In this document: in pieces, positions 15,860 to 24,271 of the stretch
Layout of the letters: every line of letters starts with the position of its first letter
How positions within the stretch are numbered: the first letter of the stretch is position 1
Assembly (NCBI RefSeq): GCF_023273895.1
Contig: NZ_CP096883.1
Span: 2,604,001 to 2,668,000, forward strand
Direction of reading: 5' to 3'
Source of the DNA: Sphingobacterium sp. PCS056
Lineage (GTDB): Bacteria; Bacteroidota; Bacteroidia; Sphingobacteriales; Sphingobacteriaceae
DNA length: 64,000 nt
Notes under the pieces: generated by a model
Databases searched by the model: none
Told to the model about the DNA's origin: nothing
What the model saw: the letters and a program-made list of their open reading frames with translations, nothing else
Made by a program: the position numbers and the translations under genes

Positions 15860-17098
15860 TTAGATGTTACGAAAAACCAAAGTAGCATTGTGTCCACCAA
15901 ATCCAAAAGCGTTGCTCATCGCGGTTTTGATGATCTTTTCCATGGGTTTGTTTTTGACAATTTGAATAGTTTCTGGAATGTCCGTATCCAGTTCTTCAAT
16001 ATTGATGGTTGGCGGAATGATATTGTCAGTAATCGATTTTATAGCTAAAATAGCTTCAATTGCTCCAGCTGCTCCCAACAAATGGCCGGTCATGGATTTG
16101 GTGGCACTGACCCACAAATTTTTGGAACCTTTGAACGTTTTTTCTACGGCTTTTAGTTCTGCAATGTCGCCAACAGGTGTGGAGGTGGCGTGCAAATTTA
16201 AATAATCCAAATCCGAAAAATTGAGTTTTGCTTCTTCCATGGCAAGCTGCATGGCTTTTGCGGCTCCTATACCCTCAGGATGTGGCGATGTCATATGGTA
16301 TGCATCTGCAGTCATGGACGCCCCCACCAATTCGGCATAAATTTTGGCTCCGCGCTTTTTGGCATGCTCATATTCTTCCAAAATCAACGCTCCAGCTCCT
16401 TCTCCCATCACAAAACCATCGCGATTTTTATCAAACGGACGACTGGCTGTTTTCGGGTCTTCATTTCTCGTGCTCATCGCTTTCATTGCAGCAAAACCAC
16501 CTACCGAAGCTGCGGTAATGGGCGCTTCGGAACCACCGCTCACAAAGACTTTTGCTTTGCCCATGCGGATGTAATTAAACGCATCCATAATCGCTGTATT
16601 GGCTGTGGCGCAAGCTGAGACCGTGGTATAATTGATACCCTGTAAACCAAATTTCATCGAAATCATTCCTGAAGCCATATTAACAATCAATCTGGGCACA
16701 AAAAATGGGCTGAATCGGGGGATATAATTCCCAGTTACGTAATTTTCAACTTCTGTTTCAAAAGTTTCCATTCCGCCTTGTCCTACTCCCCAAATCACGC
16801 CAATGTCGAATGGATCGATGATGGAAATATCTAAACCCGAATCTTCCAAAGCTTGCGAGGCACTGTATAAGGCGTACTGCGTAAATAAATCGCTTCGTTT
16901 TATTTCGTTACGATCCAAGTATTTTTGGGGCTCAAAATCTTTTATTTCGGATGCAATTTGGGTGCGAAATTTGGACGCATCAAAACGGGAAATAATGCCC
17001 GTATTGTTTTTTCCTTCCAGGCTGTTTTTCCAAAAGGTGTCTACATCATTTCCCAATGGATTGATGGTACCTAAACCTGTTATGACAACTCGTTTCAT
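15860..17098 (-). CDS. fabF: 3-oxoacyl-ACP synthase II, accessory FabF-type
   Basis: 412 residues, normal KAS II length. The enzyme condenses malonyl-ACP with acyl-ACP in fatty-acid elongation. The catalytic triad is visible: C163 in TTVSACATANTAIMDA, H303 in LNLHATSTPVGD and H339 in KSMTGHLLGAAGA; the N-terminus VVITGLGTINPLGNDV is typical. Its start overlaps the stop of the thioesterase gene by 4 bases (ATGA), so translation is coupled. The neighbours (hotdog thioesterase and TetR regulator) suggest an accessory, regulated lipid-modifying cassette rather than the housekeeping acpP-fabF locus. Composition differs from the AT-rich flanks, consistent with acquisition. Confidence 0.9.
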   Translation of the reverse strand: MKRVVITGLGTINPLGNDVDTFWKNSLEGKNNTGIISRFDASKFRTQIASEIKDFEPQKYLDRNEIKRSDLFTQYALYSASQALEDSGLDISIIDPFDIGVIWGVGQGGMETFETEVENYVTGNYIPRFSPFFVPRLIVNMASGMISMKFGLQGINYTTVSACATANTAIMDAFNYIRMGKAKVFVSGGSEAPITAASVGGFAAMKAMSTRNEDPKTASRPFDKNRDGFVMGEGAGALILEEYEHAKKRGAKIYAELVGASMTADAYHMTSPHPEGIGAAKAMQLAMEEAKLNFSDLDYLNLHATSTPVGDIAELKAVEKTFKGSKNLWVSATKSMTGHLLGAAGAIEAILAIKSITDNIIPPTINIEELDTDIPETIQIVKNKPMEKIIKTAMSNAFGFGGHNATLVFRNI

Positions 17099-17532
17099 GT
17101 ATTTTTTTTTATTTCAGTTTTAAATAAATTGGAAGAACCTTTGGCAATTAATCTCGTCTTATCGGCATTCCAAATCTCACATTCTGCGTTGATGAATTGC
17201 CTTCCTTTCTTGATAATAAGCGTTTTTGCGATGATGGTCTCCCCTGATTTTGCGGTTGAAAAATAATCAATCACATTGTTGATGGTGGTGTAAAAATATG
17301 CTTCATTTAAAGAAAACATGGTAGCACCCAAAACGTCATCAACAATAGCTGCAGTTACACCGCCGTGCAGATTTCCAATGGGATTGAGCCACTCGGGGCG
17401 AATCCGGTATTCAAATTCTAATGCACCCGTTTCTACACTTTTCACAATAGGATTTAACCAATGCATAAATGGGGATGGCGATGCCGTAAACTCTTGACCG
17501 ATACAGGATTTCATTATTTCTAATGGACTCAT
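17095..17532 (-). CDS. PaaI-type hotdog thioesterase
   Basis: 145 residues. A hotdog-fold thioesterase with the PaaI/DUF4442-like signature NPIGNLHGGVTAAIVDDVLG, in which HGG followed by an acidic residue is the active-site region, and later strands (TINNVIDYFSTAKSGETIIA, IIKKGRQFINAECEIW). It would hydrolyse an acyl-CoA or acyl-ACP. It is translationally coupled to the downstream FabF gene through an ATGA overlap, so the two probably act on the same acyl substrate. A TetR gene lies 127 bases upstream on the same strand. Confidence 0.85.
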   Translation of the reverse strand: MSPLEIMKSCIGQEFTASPSPFMHWLNPIVKSVETGALEFEYRIRPEWLNPIGNLHGGVTAAIVDDVLGATMFSLNEAYFYTTINNVIDYFSTAKSGETIIAKTLIIKKGRQFINAECEIWNADKTRLIAKGSSNLFKTEIKKNT

Positions 17533-17659
17533 ATTATATATTTTCTAAGTGTTCTTTCTGATGCTTCCTTAAAATCAAGCTGTGTTAATGGTACTCATCT
17601 CAAAAAGATTGGATGGTTAATGGTCAACATACCGATGGATATATTGTTTGTCCAGTTTT

Positions 17660-18253
17660 TTAGATGACGATTTCATCATTGATAATTTTTACAATCCGAT
17701 CTAAAGCCCAATATAAATTTTGGGGTGCATTCGTTACTTTTGAAAGCAAAATTCCGCCTTCAATCAACATTAAAAAGGTGGTTGCGTATTCTTTTGAATT
17801 GATATCTGGACGAAATTCATGTTGTTCTATTCCCAATTCAATCATATGCTCCAATCTTTTAGTCCAACTGGCAAAAGCATCTTGAACGGCAGAGGTCATA
17901 AATGGCAGCGCATCGTCTGTTTCGATAGCCGCATTTAACATGGGACAACCGCCGGTTTCGGAAATAGCAAACCAGTTGTTTCGATAAAATTGGGTATATG
18001 CAATGAGTTTATCGTAGGCGCTGGTTTCCAAGGAAACAGCGCGATCAGCATTCTTCGCTAATTCCGCTGAACTATATTTGAATACAGCAATCATGACCTC
18101 TTCTTTATTTTCAAAGTTGCCATAAATACTACCTTTTGTCAAGCCGGTAGCAGTGGTCATATCTGATAAAGAAGTTCCGGCAAATCCATTTTTATTAAAA
18201 AGTACAGCCGTTTTTTCGATGATGAATTGCCGAGTTTGTTCTGCTTTTGACAT
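17660..18253 (-). CDS. TetR/AcrR family repressor
   Basis: 197 residues. The N-terminal HTH is standard: FIIEKTAVLFNKNGFAGTSL, DMTTATGLTKGSIYGNFENK, then EVMIAVF. The C-terminal part is the TetR_C-like ligand domain (YRNNWFAISETGGCPMLNAA, a Cys-containing segment seen in this subfamily). A perfect inverted repeat lies 47 bases upstream of the start. It is the first gene of the minus-strand group TetR, thioesterase, FabF and most likely represses itself and those genes until an acyl or aromatic ligand binds. Confidence 0.88.
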   Translation of the reverse strand: MSKAEQTRQFIIEKTAVLFNKNGFAGTSLSDMTTATGLTKGSIYGNFENKEEVMIAVFKYSSAELAKNADRAVSLETSAYDKLIAYTQFYRNNWFAISETGGCPMLNAAIETDDALPFMTSAVQDAFASWTKRLEHMIELGIEQHEFRPDINSKEYATTFLMLIEGGILLSKVTNAPQNLYWALDRIVKIINDEIVI

Positions 18254-18299
18254 TATTTTTTAAAAATATTTTTTAGTCATGATTGAACAAAGATACGAT

Positions 18300-18319
18300 T
18301 ATATACCGAACGGTATATA
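18300..18319. promoter_or_regulatory. TetR operator
   Basis: Inverted repeat TATATACCG-AA-CGGTATATA with perfect 9-bp arms, just upstream of the TetR gene. ACCGNNCGGT-type palindromes are usual TetR-family operators. Confidence 0.8.
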
Positions 18320-18481
18320 TTTTTATGAGATTTATAATTTAAACCTCGTACGGTTAGCTGGTATTGGTTTAGTGTATTTATAATCTTCATCTTGCTAATG
18401 GTTGGCAGGATGATGAAAAAAGGTCGAGCACTACCAACTTTACTCCAATCATCAGGGAAATTTTTTACTTACAGAAATGTT

Positions 18482-18579
18482 TTAAATGCTTTTTTTGTGC
18501 ATTGGTCGATCGTAATTTAGTATTGTTGATCAACACAGCAGTCATCCGAAAAGGCTTATCAAATAGAGTAGGAGTAATT
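18482..18579 (+). promoter_or_regulatory. peptide-gene leader element, copy 1
   Basis: 98 bases, 94 identical to the element at 23929-24026 and closely related to 30211-30302. It begins with the relic of an HTH-gene 3' end (AATGCTTTTTTT then GCATT, compare the codons NAFFEH), then TAATTTAGTATTGTTGATCAAC with the palindrome GTTGATCAAC at 18525-18534, then ATCCGAAAAGGCTTA and AGTAGGAGTAATT. It ends 17 bases before the first GG-peptide gene, so it probably holds its promoter and untranslated leader. Confidence 0.75.
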
Positions 18580-18595
18580 CTTTTATAAACAAAAT

Positions 18596-18766
18596 ATGAA
18601 TAATTTAGAATTAAAAACGATCGGCGTCCAAGAAATGGATATGAACGAAATGGTACAGGTTGATGGAGGTATAATTCCTGTACTTGCTCTAGGTTTTGCT
18701 GCAGGAACTTTTTCTTTGGCTTTAGGTTATTATGCTGGTAAAGCATTATATTATGCAACTCATTAA
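18596..18766 (+). CDS. GG-leader bacteriocin-like precursor, pair 1 peptide A
   Basis: 56 residues. A 25-residue leader (MNNLELKTIGVQEMDMN then EMVQVDGG) ends in the double glycine recognised by C39 peptidase transporters; cleavage leaves a 31-residue hydrophobic core, IIPVLALGFAAGTFSLALGY then YAGKALYYATH, with two GxxxG motifs (GFAAG, GYYAG) as in two-peptide class II bacteriocins. The leader is 19/25 identical to that of the peptide at 30320. The second peptide gene starts 10 bases downstream. The C39 ABC exporter at 25-30 kb is the likely processing machine. Antibacterial activity is inferred, not shown. Confidence 0.8.
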   Translation: MNNLELKTIGVQEMDMNEMVQVDGGIIPVLALGFAAGTFSLALGYYAGKALYYATH

Positions 18767-18776
18767 TTATAAAGTT

Positions 18777-18905
18777 ATGATGGATTATCAATTTAAAGAA
18801 TTATCTTTTGAGGAACAAAAAGATACCAATGGTGGTGGGCTTATTCCATTAATTCTATTGGCAATGTATGTTGGATATAAAGATGCTGAGGCCGCCAATA
18901 AATAA
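18777..18905 (+). CDS. GG-leader bacteriocin-like precursor, pair 1 peptide B
   Basis: 42 residues. Leader MMDYQFKELSFEEQKDTNGG (20 residues) ends in GG; the core is 22 residues, GLIPLILLAMYVGYKDAEAA then NK, a short hydrophobic helix with a charged tail. It follows peptide A after 10 bases and must share its transcript. By position it is the partner of a two-peptide system, though the core is shorter than usual and has only an AxxxG motif. Two adjacent ATG codons start it at 18777 and 18780. Confidence 0.7.
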   Translation: MMDYQFKELSFEEQKDTNGGGLIPLILLAMYVGYKDAEAANK

Positions 18906-19331
18906 GTAATATTGAACACTAAAAAACTGGATTGGGAAAATGGTTAATAGGGGTCTGAAAATATTTTTTCTGTTGTCCCCATTTTAATTTCTCTATTACG
19001 GCTGATACTTTTATTAGCTTAGTAATTAAAGTTTTGTAGTTTTTAAATTTAGTTTATTCAACATTAGATTGACAACTTTAGATCTAGTGTTGAATAAACT
19101 TTTATATTCTAAAAATACACAAAAATATGCTGTAGTATTTGCTGCAACGCACGCTAGGATGATACTAGATCTCAAAGTAATCTCAATGACCTATGATAGG
19201 TGTCTTGCTGTATAGATCGTTAATTTAGACTCCTATGTCGGATAGATAATCCTAAATAATCCTGCCGTAACATTCTCCTGGATAAGCTTCACTATAATCT
19301 TCAAATAACTTCGTGATTCTGACAGTACTGC
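18906..19331. terminator. gap with long terminator hairpin at 19051-19100
   Basis: A 19-base stem, AGTTTATTCAACATTAGAT (19051-19069) / ATCTAGTGTTGAATAAACT (19082-19100), with one G-U wobble, followed by TTTATATT. It can end the peptide pair transcript and, from the other side, the XRE gene. No gene is supported in the rest of the gap. Confidence 0.7.
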
Positions 19332-19628
19332 CTATTTTAATGTGGATTTGATTTTCCTTATTCCTACAAGTAGGTATTGATATACTAAACCAAAAATGTT
19401 TTCTCCGGTAAAATCACTGGCCAGTGATGGTGGTAAAAGTTCGTAAATACTGATACCAAAATACTCGGCAATTTTGTAGACCTGATCTACTTTTACTTTT
19501 GTTTCATTCCTTTCAATTTTTGAATACGCGGCTTGCGACATCTCCAGATGATAAGCAACTGCTTCTTGCGATATTTTGAGCGTTTCTCTCTTCTCCCTAA
19601 TGAAAGTTCCAATCTTATGTTTTGACAT
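19332..19628 (-). CDS. XRE-family HTH regulator
   Basis: 98 residues. The N-terminal two thirds are a Cro/C1-type HTH: KIGTFIREKRETLKISQEAV, AYHLEMSQAAYSKIERNETK, VDQVYKIAEYFGISIYELL. The short C-terminal tail (FGLVYQYLLVGIRKIKS) is hydrophobic and has no known domain. It is transcribed away from the repeat-bearing region 19669-19738, in which three related AAC-TG-GGTT boxes lie between it and the plus-strand peptide gene at 19785. It is thus a good candidate regulator of the peptide island; a 16-base copy of one box occurs before the exporter operon. Confidence 0.85.
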   Translation of the reverse strand: MSKHKIGTFIREKRETLKISQEAVAYHLEMSQAAYSKIERNETKVKVDQVYKIAEYFGISIYELLPPSLASDFTGENIFGLVYQYLLVGIRKIKSTLK

Positions 19629-19668
19629 AACTTATATTAAAATTTCCAATAGACAAATTTAAGAATAT

Positions 19669-19738
19669 AACTTGAGGTTATAAAATTTACATGTGTTAAA
19701 ACTGTAGGTTGTAGTTTAAAACCTGTGGTTGTGGTTTA
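19669..19738. promoter_or_regulatory. three direct-repeat boxes, candidate XRE operator
   Basis: AACTTGAGGTTATAAAAT (from 19669), AACTGTAGGTTGTAGTTTA (19700-19718) and AACCTGTGGTTGTGGTTTA (19720-19738). The last two start exactly 20 bases apart, two helical turns, and share 16/19 bases. They lie between the divergent XRE gene and the peptide gene at 19785. AACCTGTGGTTGTGGT recurs exactly at 25093-25108. Confidence 0.6.
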
Positions 19739-19784
19739 GTGTGCTCTATTTCAGGAGTTTTGAGAGGTAATAAAATCAACAATC

Positions 19785-19922
19785 ATGGAAGAAAAATTAA
19801 ACAATAGTCATGTGGTGGCACTAAGTCCAGAGGAAACAAGAGAAATAAATGCGGGCAGTCAGCGAAGGGGCGAGAAGCTTAATAATTGGTTTGAAAAGAT
19901 GTGGATGTTATTTACAAGCTAA
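19785..19922 (+). CDS. GG-type leader peptide gene, non-canonical GS site
   Basis: 45 residues. The leader-like half (MEEKLNNSHVVALSPEETRE then INAGS) has the conserved spacing of hydrophobic residues of GG leaders, but ends AGS instead of GG. The rest, QRRGEKLNNWFEKMWMLFTS, is basic and amphipathic with two Trp. The gene lies in copy A of the 363-bp repeat; the copy B version has a premature stop (CAG to TAG). It may be a secreted signal or bacteriocin-like peptide. The AGS end may still be cut, since C39 peptidases also accept GA and GS, or may show that the gene is losing function. Confidence 0.55.
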   Translation: MEEKLNNSHVVALSPEETREINAGSQRRGEKLNNWFEKMWMLFTS

Positions 19923-19926
19923 TCAT

Positions 19927-20103
19927 TTAACTGAGAATCGCAGTAAAGATTTCTAATCCAGCTTGAGGCCGTACAATCTGTGCTAGAAGGGTTGCAATAA
20001 GATAGGCTGATAGATGTAAATATTTATTAATCGAACTATTTTTAATCTGAGCTAATTATAATAAGATCAATAATCAGAAGATCCAACTTTGCATGGTACT
20101 ATT
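19927..20103 (-). pseudogene. 3' fragment of rhomboid gene in repeat copy A
   Basis: Equals the last 59 codons of the rhomboid gene at 24391-25041 with scattered substitutions. It lacks the catalytic segment and a start; homology stops at 20103. It is a by-product of the duplication. The remaining 125 bases to the next stop codon contain a hairpin-like AAACCTCCTGAAATAC / CGATTCAGGAGGTTTT that could end the lipoprotein transcript. Confidence 0.85.
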
Positions 20104-20228
20104 TCGTTCCAATTTGTGGTGAAATAGTGGTGTTCGTATCATAAAAACCTCCTGAAATACTCGATTCAGGAGGTTTTATTTCTAATATGAGAATGCAATA
20201 ATTCTGATGGGCTATCTGTATCAATCGC

Positions 20229-21947
20229 CTATAAAACTTCGAAAAGGTCCTTATATTTTACTGTCGTACCATTTAATTTCATTTCAATCGCGGATTTTCC
20301 TTTTGGCGCAAAGGCTGGAATAATAAAACGAATTTCATCAGTGCTTCGATAGATACTATTGGCATATGCTCCTCCTAGAGTGGTTTGTATGTAGAGCAAT
20401 CCCTTACCTTTAATGGTTACAACATCTCCTGGATAGCCCTTGAGTGGTGATATGTTATCGACCTGAAAATCGTGTATATACAGCTTTTGCTTTTTAGGGG
20501 CATAATAACTTTCATTGTAATTGATATTTACACCATATCCTATCTGAATTTCTGTTTCTCCGATGACGTAGCCCGGAATGATGAAAGATATTTGACCATT
20601 TTGAGCGATAGCACCTTCTCCGATCCCATTTCCGATAATGGAATATCCGTGACCATCAATAAAATTACCGGTTATTGTAAATGGCTCGCCGACATATCGT
20701 GTTGTATTGGCAGGTGTATCCCATTTCAAGTTTCTAACTTCCACTTGCTCTGTACTAGTTACGCTATAAAAAGGACTGCTGTAACTAAAATTGTAAACAC
20801 CATCTGGAATATTACGCACAGTAAATGATTGAGTTTCATAAGAACTGTTAAAATAATGCGGTAAGCTATGTTTGCCTAGATAATACTTGGGTTGATCGGG
20901 ATTCATAATGTAGGTGTACAGATCGATACCGTTTATATTCATTAAAGAGGGAGAATGAATGACCTTTCTTTCAAAGTGGATATTACTGCCAAGGGGCTTG
21001 ATCAGTTCTATGGAATCTTTGAAGACGACCGAGTCTTTTCCATTGTAATAACCCAATTGAAATTTAGATCCTTTTAGCCCTTCGATCTCATGAAGATAAA
21101 TCTGTGATCTGTATTCTATTTTTTTTCCATTGATCAGGATATAAAATGGGGCAGAAAATGGTATTGCATCTCCATTTACCGCTATCCCGGTGAGTTGTAT
21201 AGGTTCGTTGAGATAGATCTTAGTTTGTGCAGGCGGATTTAACGAGCCCAAGATCTGAATACTGGCGACTTCTCTATTGGTTTGATAGCCCGATTGATCC
21301 CTGATCTGCAAGAAAATAGATACAGTATTGCCATGATAGAATTTGCCCGACTTTGGCAAGGTAAAGGTAAGGCTTTTACGGTCGCTAGAAACTTGAAAAG
21401 GTAGCTGGACCTCCTGTTGGTATTGATGTTGATAATACATCTTAATGTTTTCCGTGAGAAATTGGAAATCGCCGGTAACGGTTATTTTATCGTTATTGGG
21501 AACTAATTTTAGCTGTAAAAGATCTATTTTAATTCCATCTACTTCAAAAATATTACTTTCGCCACGATAGAATCCGTTTTTAGTTTTGACATATAGTGTA
21601 TAACGATAACGATCGCCTAATTCGAAATTGCTGCTATGTTGATACTGCAATGTGACCTCACCGACGGAAACTTTGCTTCCAATGCTGACGACAATTTCTT
21701 TTTCATTTTCTTTTATCTTTTGGATTATAAATCCATAATCTTCCACCGGCATTCCATTTAATCGAGAAATATTCCCTTTTAAAGTAACCGTTTTTCCTGC
21801 CAAGTTACTAAAAGAGGTTGTTTTCAATTGTACAGGGCTGTAGTCAATAGGCTCAATGACTTCTTTTTCTTTACATCCAATAAGTATCCCCAGACAGAAT
21901 ATAGGAATCCAGAATAAGAAAATTTTAGCTATAGATTTTGTTTTCAT
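20229..21947 (-). CDS. IPT/TIG-domain surface lipoprotein, copy 2
   Basis: About 572 residues from ATG 21947, which gives a signal and lipobox (FCLGILIGC) followed by KEKEVIEPIDYSP; the ORF extends 27 codons upstream without need. The protein is a string of beta-sandwich modules; the C-terminal ones match IPT/TIG domains (VDNISPLKGYPGDVVTIKGK). No enzyme motif is visible. It lies 20 bases after a paralogue of the same size and layout, in one operon. Such proteins in Bacteroidota often bind ligands at the cell surface. Both lie between the 363-bp repeats in the peptide island. Confidence 0.75.
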   Translation of the reverse strand: MKTKSIAKIFLFWIPIFCLGILIGCKEKEVIEPIDYSPVQLKTTSFSNLAGKTVTLKGNISRLNGMPVEDYGFIIQKIKENEKEIVVSIGSKVSVGEVTLQYQHSSNFELGDRYRYTLYVKTKNGFYRGESNIFEVDGIKIDLLQLKLVPNNDKITVTGDFQFLTENIKMYYQHQYQQEVQLPFQVSSDRKSLTFTLPKSGKFYHGNTVSIFLQIRDQSGYQTNREVASIQILGSLNPPAQTKIYLNEPIQLTGIAVNGDAIPFSAPFYILINGKKIEYRSQIYLHEIEGLKGSKFQLGYYNGKDSVVFKDSIELIKPLGSNIHFERKVIHSPSLMNINGIDLYTYIMNPDQPKYYLGKHSLPHYFNSSYETQSFTVRNIPDGVYNFSYSSPFYSVTSTEQVEVRNLKWDTPANTTRYVGEPFTITGNFIDGHGYSIIGNGIGEGAIAQNGQISFIIPGYVIGETEIQIGYGVNINYNESYYAPKKQKLYIHDFQVDNISPLKGYPGDVVTIKGKGLLYIQTTLGGAYANSIYRSTDEIRFIIPAFAPKGKSAIEMKLNGTTVKYKDLFEVL

Positions 21948-21966
21948 AATAATTTCTCTTTTTCGA

Positions 21967-23697
21967 TTAATAGATTTCAAGATATTCTGTAGCTGAAACT
22001 GTATTGTCGAAATCGAAAGCAGTATCACTAATGTTTATTCTGTATTTACCTTTTGGTAAGTCATCCGGTATTTTAAATTGTATTTTGTTGTTTTGAGATA
22101 GGGTATGACGGACTTCAACATCAGCAATTTGTGCTTTGTAGCCATTCATTCCATTACCTTCAATTGTAATTAGACTTCCACTTTTAGCGCGTAGAGGATA
22201 TATAGAATTAATAATTGTGCGCTTGATCTCCAAAGATACGGTATTGGATGGTCTTGTCGATCCGATCTCACTAAAATGCTGCACTTTGACTTGATAATTT
22301 CCTGCTTTCATCAATGGGATTTCAAAAGTTATTTCACCGTTAGTGGTGCAACTTGAATAGGCAGCAGATGTTTTATCTATTTCTAATGTATAAGATCTGC
22401 CCTTGATAAATAAACCTTTCAAGGTTATGATATCTCCGGTATAACTTGCACTGGGGCTGATTGAAGAAATATTTACTTTTCTTACTTTAATCTTGTTGTT
22501 GCTTTTATAGCTGAAGTGGTAATTGGTCATTTCCATTGGATATTCACCATCTGGAAGGTCGCCTATACTCAATTCTCCTTTTTTAGAAGCACTGCCTTCT
22601 TGCAAGTAATAGGCACGTTTATCTCCTACAGTGACATAACCATAGAAATTAAATTTGGCAGGATCTGGTCCTGACACTTCAAATGTTGTCCCGGGATGCA
22701 CATAATCGGGTTTTACAATAAAATCATTGGGATCTGGCTCAATAAGATTTAGGGGCTGTGGAAAAGTGACCGTATCTCGTCCATTGGTATAACCCATAGG
22801 GAAAGACTTGCCTTTTTGATGGAGGATAAAATCAGAAATGCGTAAGTATTCCGAATGTTTTAAAAAAACATTTCCGATAAATACCTGCAATCCATTGTTA
22901 TCATAATAATTTTTTGTTGTATATGGTAAATTAACAACATCATTAAAGTAATAACTGTAAGTGGATGGTAACGATAATTTTGCAACTATAAAGGCATTTG
23001 CGACGATGGCAGCCAACTGTGGTCCTTTTTGATCCTTGCTAACCAGTCTGAATGTGACATTGTTTCCCTGCTCTAATCCTTCGGGAATTTGAAAACGTAT
23101 GCTTTTTCCTGCATTAATAATTTCAAAGGGTATCTTAAATTCTTCGTAAGTATAATAGGAATATACCAGGTCGTAATTATTTTCGATATTGGTAAACTCT
23201 CCATCGACGGTTACGGTTTCGCCAATGGCCATTATGAGATTATCTTTCGCCTGCACTTTGAGGTTACTTACCACAAATTGATTTAATTTACTGGTGTAAA
23301 TTCCCTTTTTTGTATTTATAAAATATTTATACAGGAAATATGTACCCTCTTTATAAATCTCTGGATCAGGAACTTTAAACGTGATTCGGCCTGCTTTTAA
23401 AGGTGTTGATATGGAATATTCTTTTTTAATGTAAGTCTCTCCGCTTATCCCATCGACTATAAAACCATGCGATTGGATCGAATCACTATTGTTTAAATAC
23501 CTGACTTCGGCGGAGAAGATCAGATTATTGCTAGTATTGCTTTCTGGTGACAAAATGACTACTTCTGTTGCGTTTGTATCTGGAGGGACAATGATCACTT
23601 CCTTTGCGCAGGAAAACAATAAAAATGTTAGAACACAACATATATAATGTCTAGTTCTTAACTTGCTTAAGGGACTATTTAAATTGGAAAAATTCAT
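21967..23697 (-). CDS. IPT/TIG-domain surface lipoprotein, copy 1
   Basis: 576 residues with signal peptide and lipobox (VLTFLLFSC, Cys about residue 30) then AKEVIIVPPDTNATEVVIL. The architecture parallels the downstream gene: repeated Ig-like beta modules, C-terminal IPT/TIG domains (SISPSASYTGDIITLKGLF, SIYPLRAKSGSLITIEGNG). It is the first gene of a two-gene operon whose promoter region (23698-23930) is AT-rich and abuts leader element copy 2. Role unknown; a surface receptor, adhesin or protection factor for the island's peptides is possible but unproven. Confidence 0.75.
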   Translation of the reverse strand: MNFSNLNSPLSKLRTRHYICCVLTFLLFSCAKEVIIVPPDTNATEVVILSPESNTSNNLIFSAEVRYLNNSDSIQSHGFIVDGISGETYIKKEYSISTPLKAGRITFKVPDPEIYKEGTYFLYKYFINTKKGIYTSKLNQFVVSNLKVQAKDNLIMAIGETVTVDGEFTNIENNYDLVYSYYTYEEFKIPFEIINAGKSIRFQIPEGLEQGNNVTFRLVSKDQKGPQLAAIVANAFIVAKLSLPSTYSYYFNDVVNLPYTTKNYYDNNGLQVFIGNVFLKHSEYLRISDFILHQKGKSFPMGYTNGRDTVTFPQPLNLIEPDPNDFIVKPDYVHPGTTFEVSGPDPAKFNFYGYVTVGDKRAYYLQEGSASKKGELSIGDLPDGEYPMEMTNYHFSYKSNNKIKVRKVNISSISPSASYTGDIITLKGLFIKGRSYTLEIDKTSAAYSSCTTNGEITFEIPLMKAGNYQVKVQHFSEIGSTRPSNTVSLEIKRTIINSIYPLRAKSGSLITIEGNGMNGYKAQIADVEVRHTLSQNNKIQFKIPDDLPKGKYRINISDTAFDFDNTVSATEYLEIY

Positions 23698-23928
23698 TAG
23701 ATTATTATATAGGCTAAATCTGATGCGCGAATTTCAGATAAAATTCTTGTATTTTAAAATTATTTTATTGTTACCTACATATTTTTTTATTTATTATAAA
23801 TAATATTTCTTTAAACCGTCGCCAGTATTAAATCAATTAATCTGGGTTAAGGATTTCCTTTAATTTGTCTCTCTCACATATTTATAGCGTCCACCTCTAT
23901 CTTTCTTCAAGGGTTTTTCGAACATATT

Positions 23929-24026
23929 TTAAATGCTTTTTTTGTGCATTGGTCGATAGTAATTTAGTATTGTTGATCAACACAGCAATCATCCGAAAAG
24001 GCTTATCAAATAGAATAGGAATAATT
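23929..24026 (+). promoter_or_regulatory. peptide-gene leader element, copy 2
   Basis: 98 bases, identical to copy 1 except four substitutions, with GTTGATCAAC at 23972-23981. The bases just before it (TTTTTCGAACAT, encoding FFEH) and in it (NAFF then VH) both look like the end of the HTH gene at 29916-30233. It precedes a broken signal-peptide gene rather than a GG peptide. Confidence 0.75.
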
Positions 24027-24034
24027 TAAATTTT

Positions 24035-24271
24035 ATGATTCCAAAATATTTTCTTCTTTGCTTTTGTATATTACTGTCAATACCTGTTGCTGGTCAAATA
24101 ATTTTTGTTGATAGCGCAGATCATACTCCGATTTCAGGGGTAAATATTTATACGAGACACGGAGACTTAATTGGTTTTAGTAATAAAAATGGTCAGTTTG
24201 ATTTGTGCTCTATTTCAGGAGTTTTGAGAGTTAATGAAATCAACAATCATGAAAGAAAAATTAAACAATAG
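24035..24271 (+). CDS. truncated exported CarboxypepD-regulatory-like protein
   Basis: 78 residues: signal peptide (FLLCFCILLSIPVAGQ) then FVDSADHTPISGVNIYTRHG and LIGFSNKNGQFDL, the start of a CarboxypepD_reg-like beta-sandwich as at the N-terminus of many Bacteroidota surface proteins. The ORF runs through the left border of repeat copy B at 24205 and ends after NNHERKIKQ. A full protein would be far longer, so this is a fragment, or a fusion made by the duplication. Copy A carries the same last codons without the N-terminal part. Confidence 0.5.
   Translation: MIPKYFLLCFCILLSIPVAGQIIFVDSADHTPISGVNIYTRHGDLIGFSNKNGQFDLCSISGVLRVNEINNHERKIKQ

Larger units (their letters stand above)
19741..20103. 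repeat. 363-bp direct repeat, copy A
   Basis: Matches 24205-24567 over 363 bases with no gaps and roughly 95% identity by eye. It holds the intact peptide gene 19785-19922 and the truncated 3' end of a rhomboid gene whose full copy adjoins copy B. The two copies flank the pair of IPT/TIG lipoproteins. Confidence 0.92.

Noticed and set aside
18465..18791. 108-codon minus-strand ORF
   Set aside because: It is the shadow of leader element copy 1 and the first GG-peptide gene on the plus strand.
18482..24026. Insertion sequence or transposon carrying the repeats
   Set aside because: No transposase, no terminal inverted repeats and no target-site duplications at the borders of the repeated elements; gene duplication explains them better.
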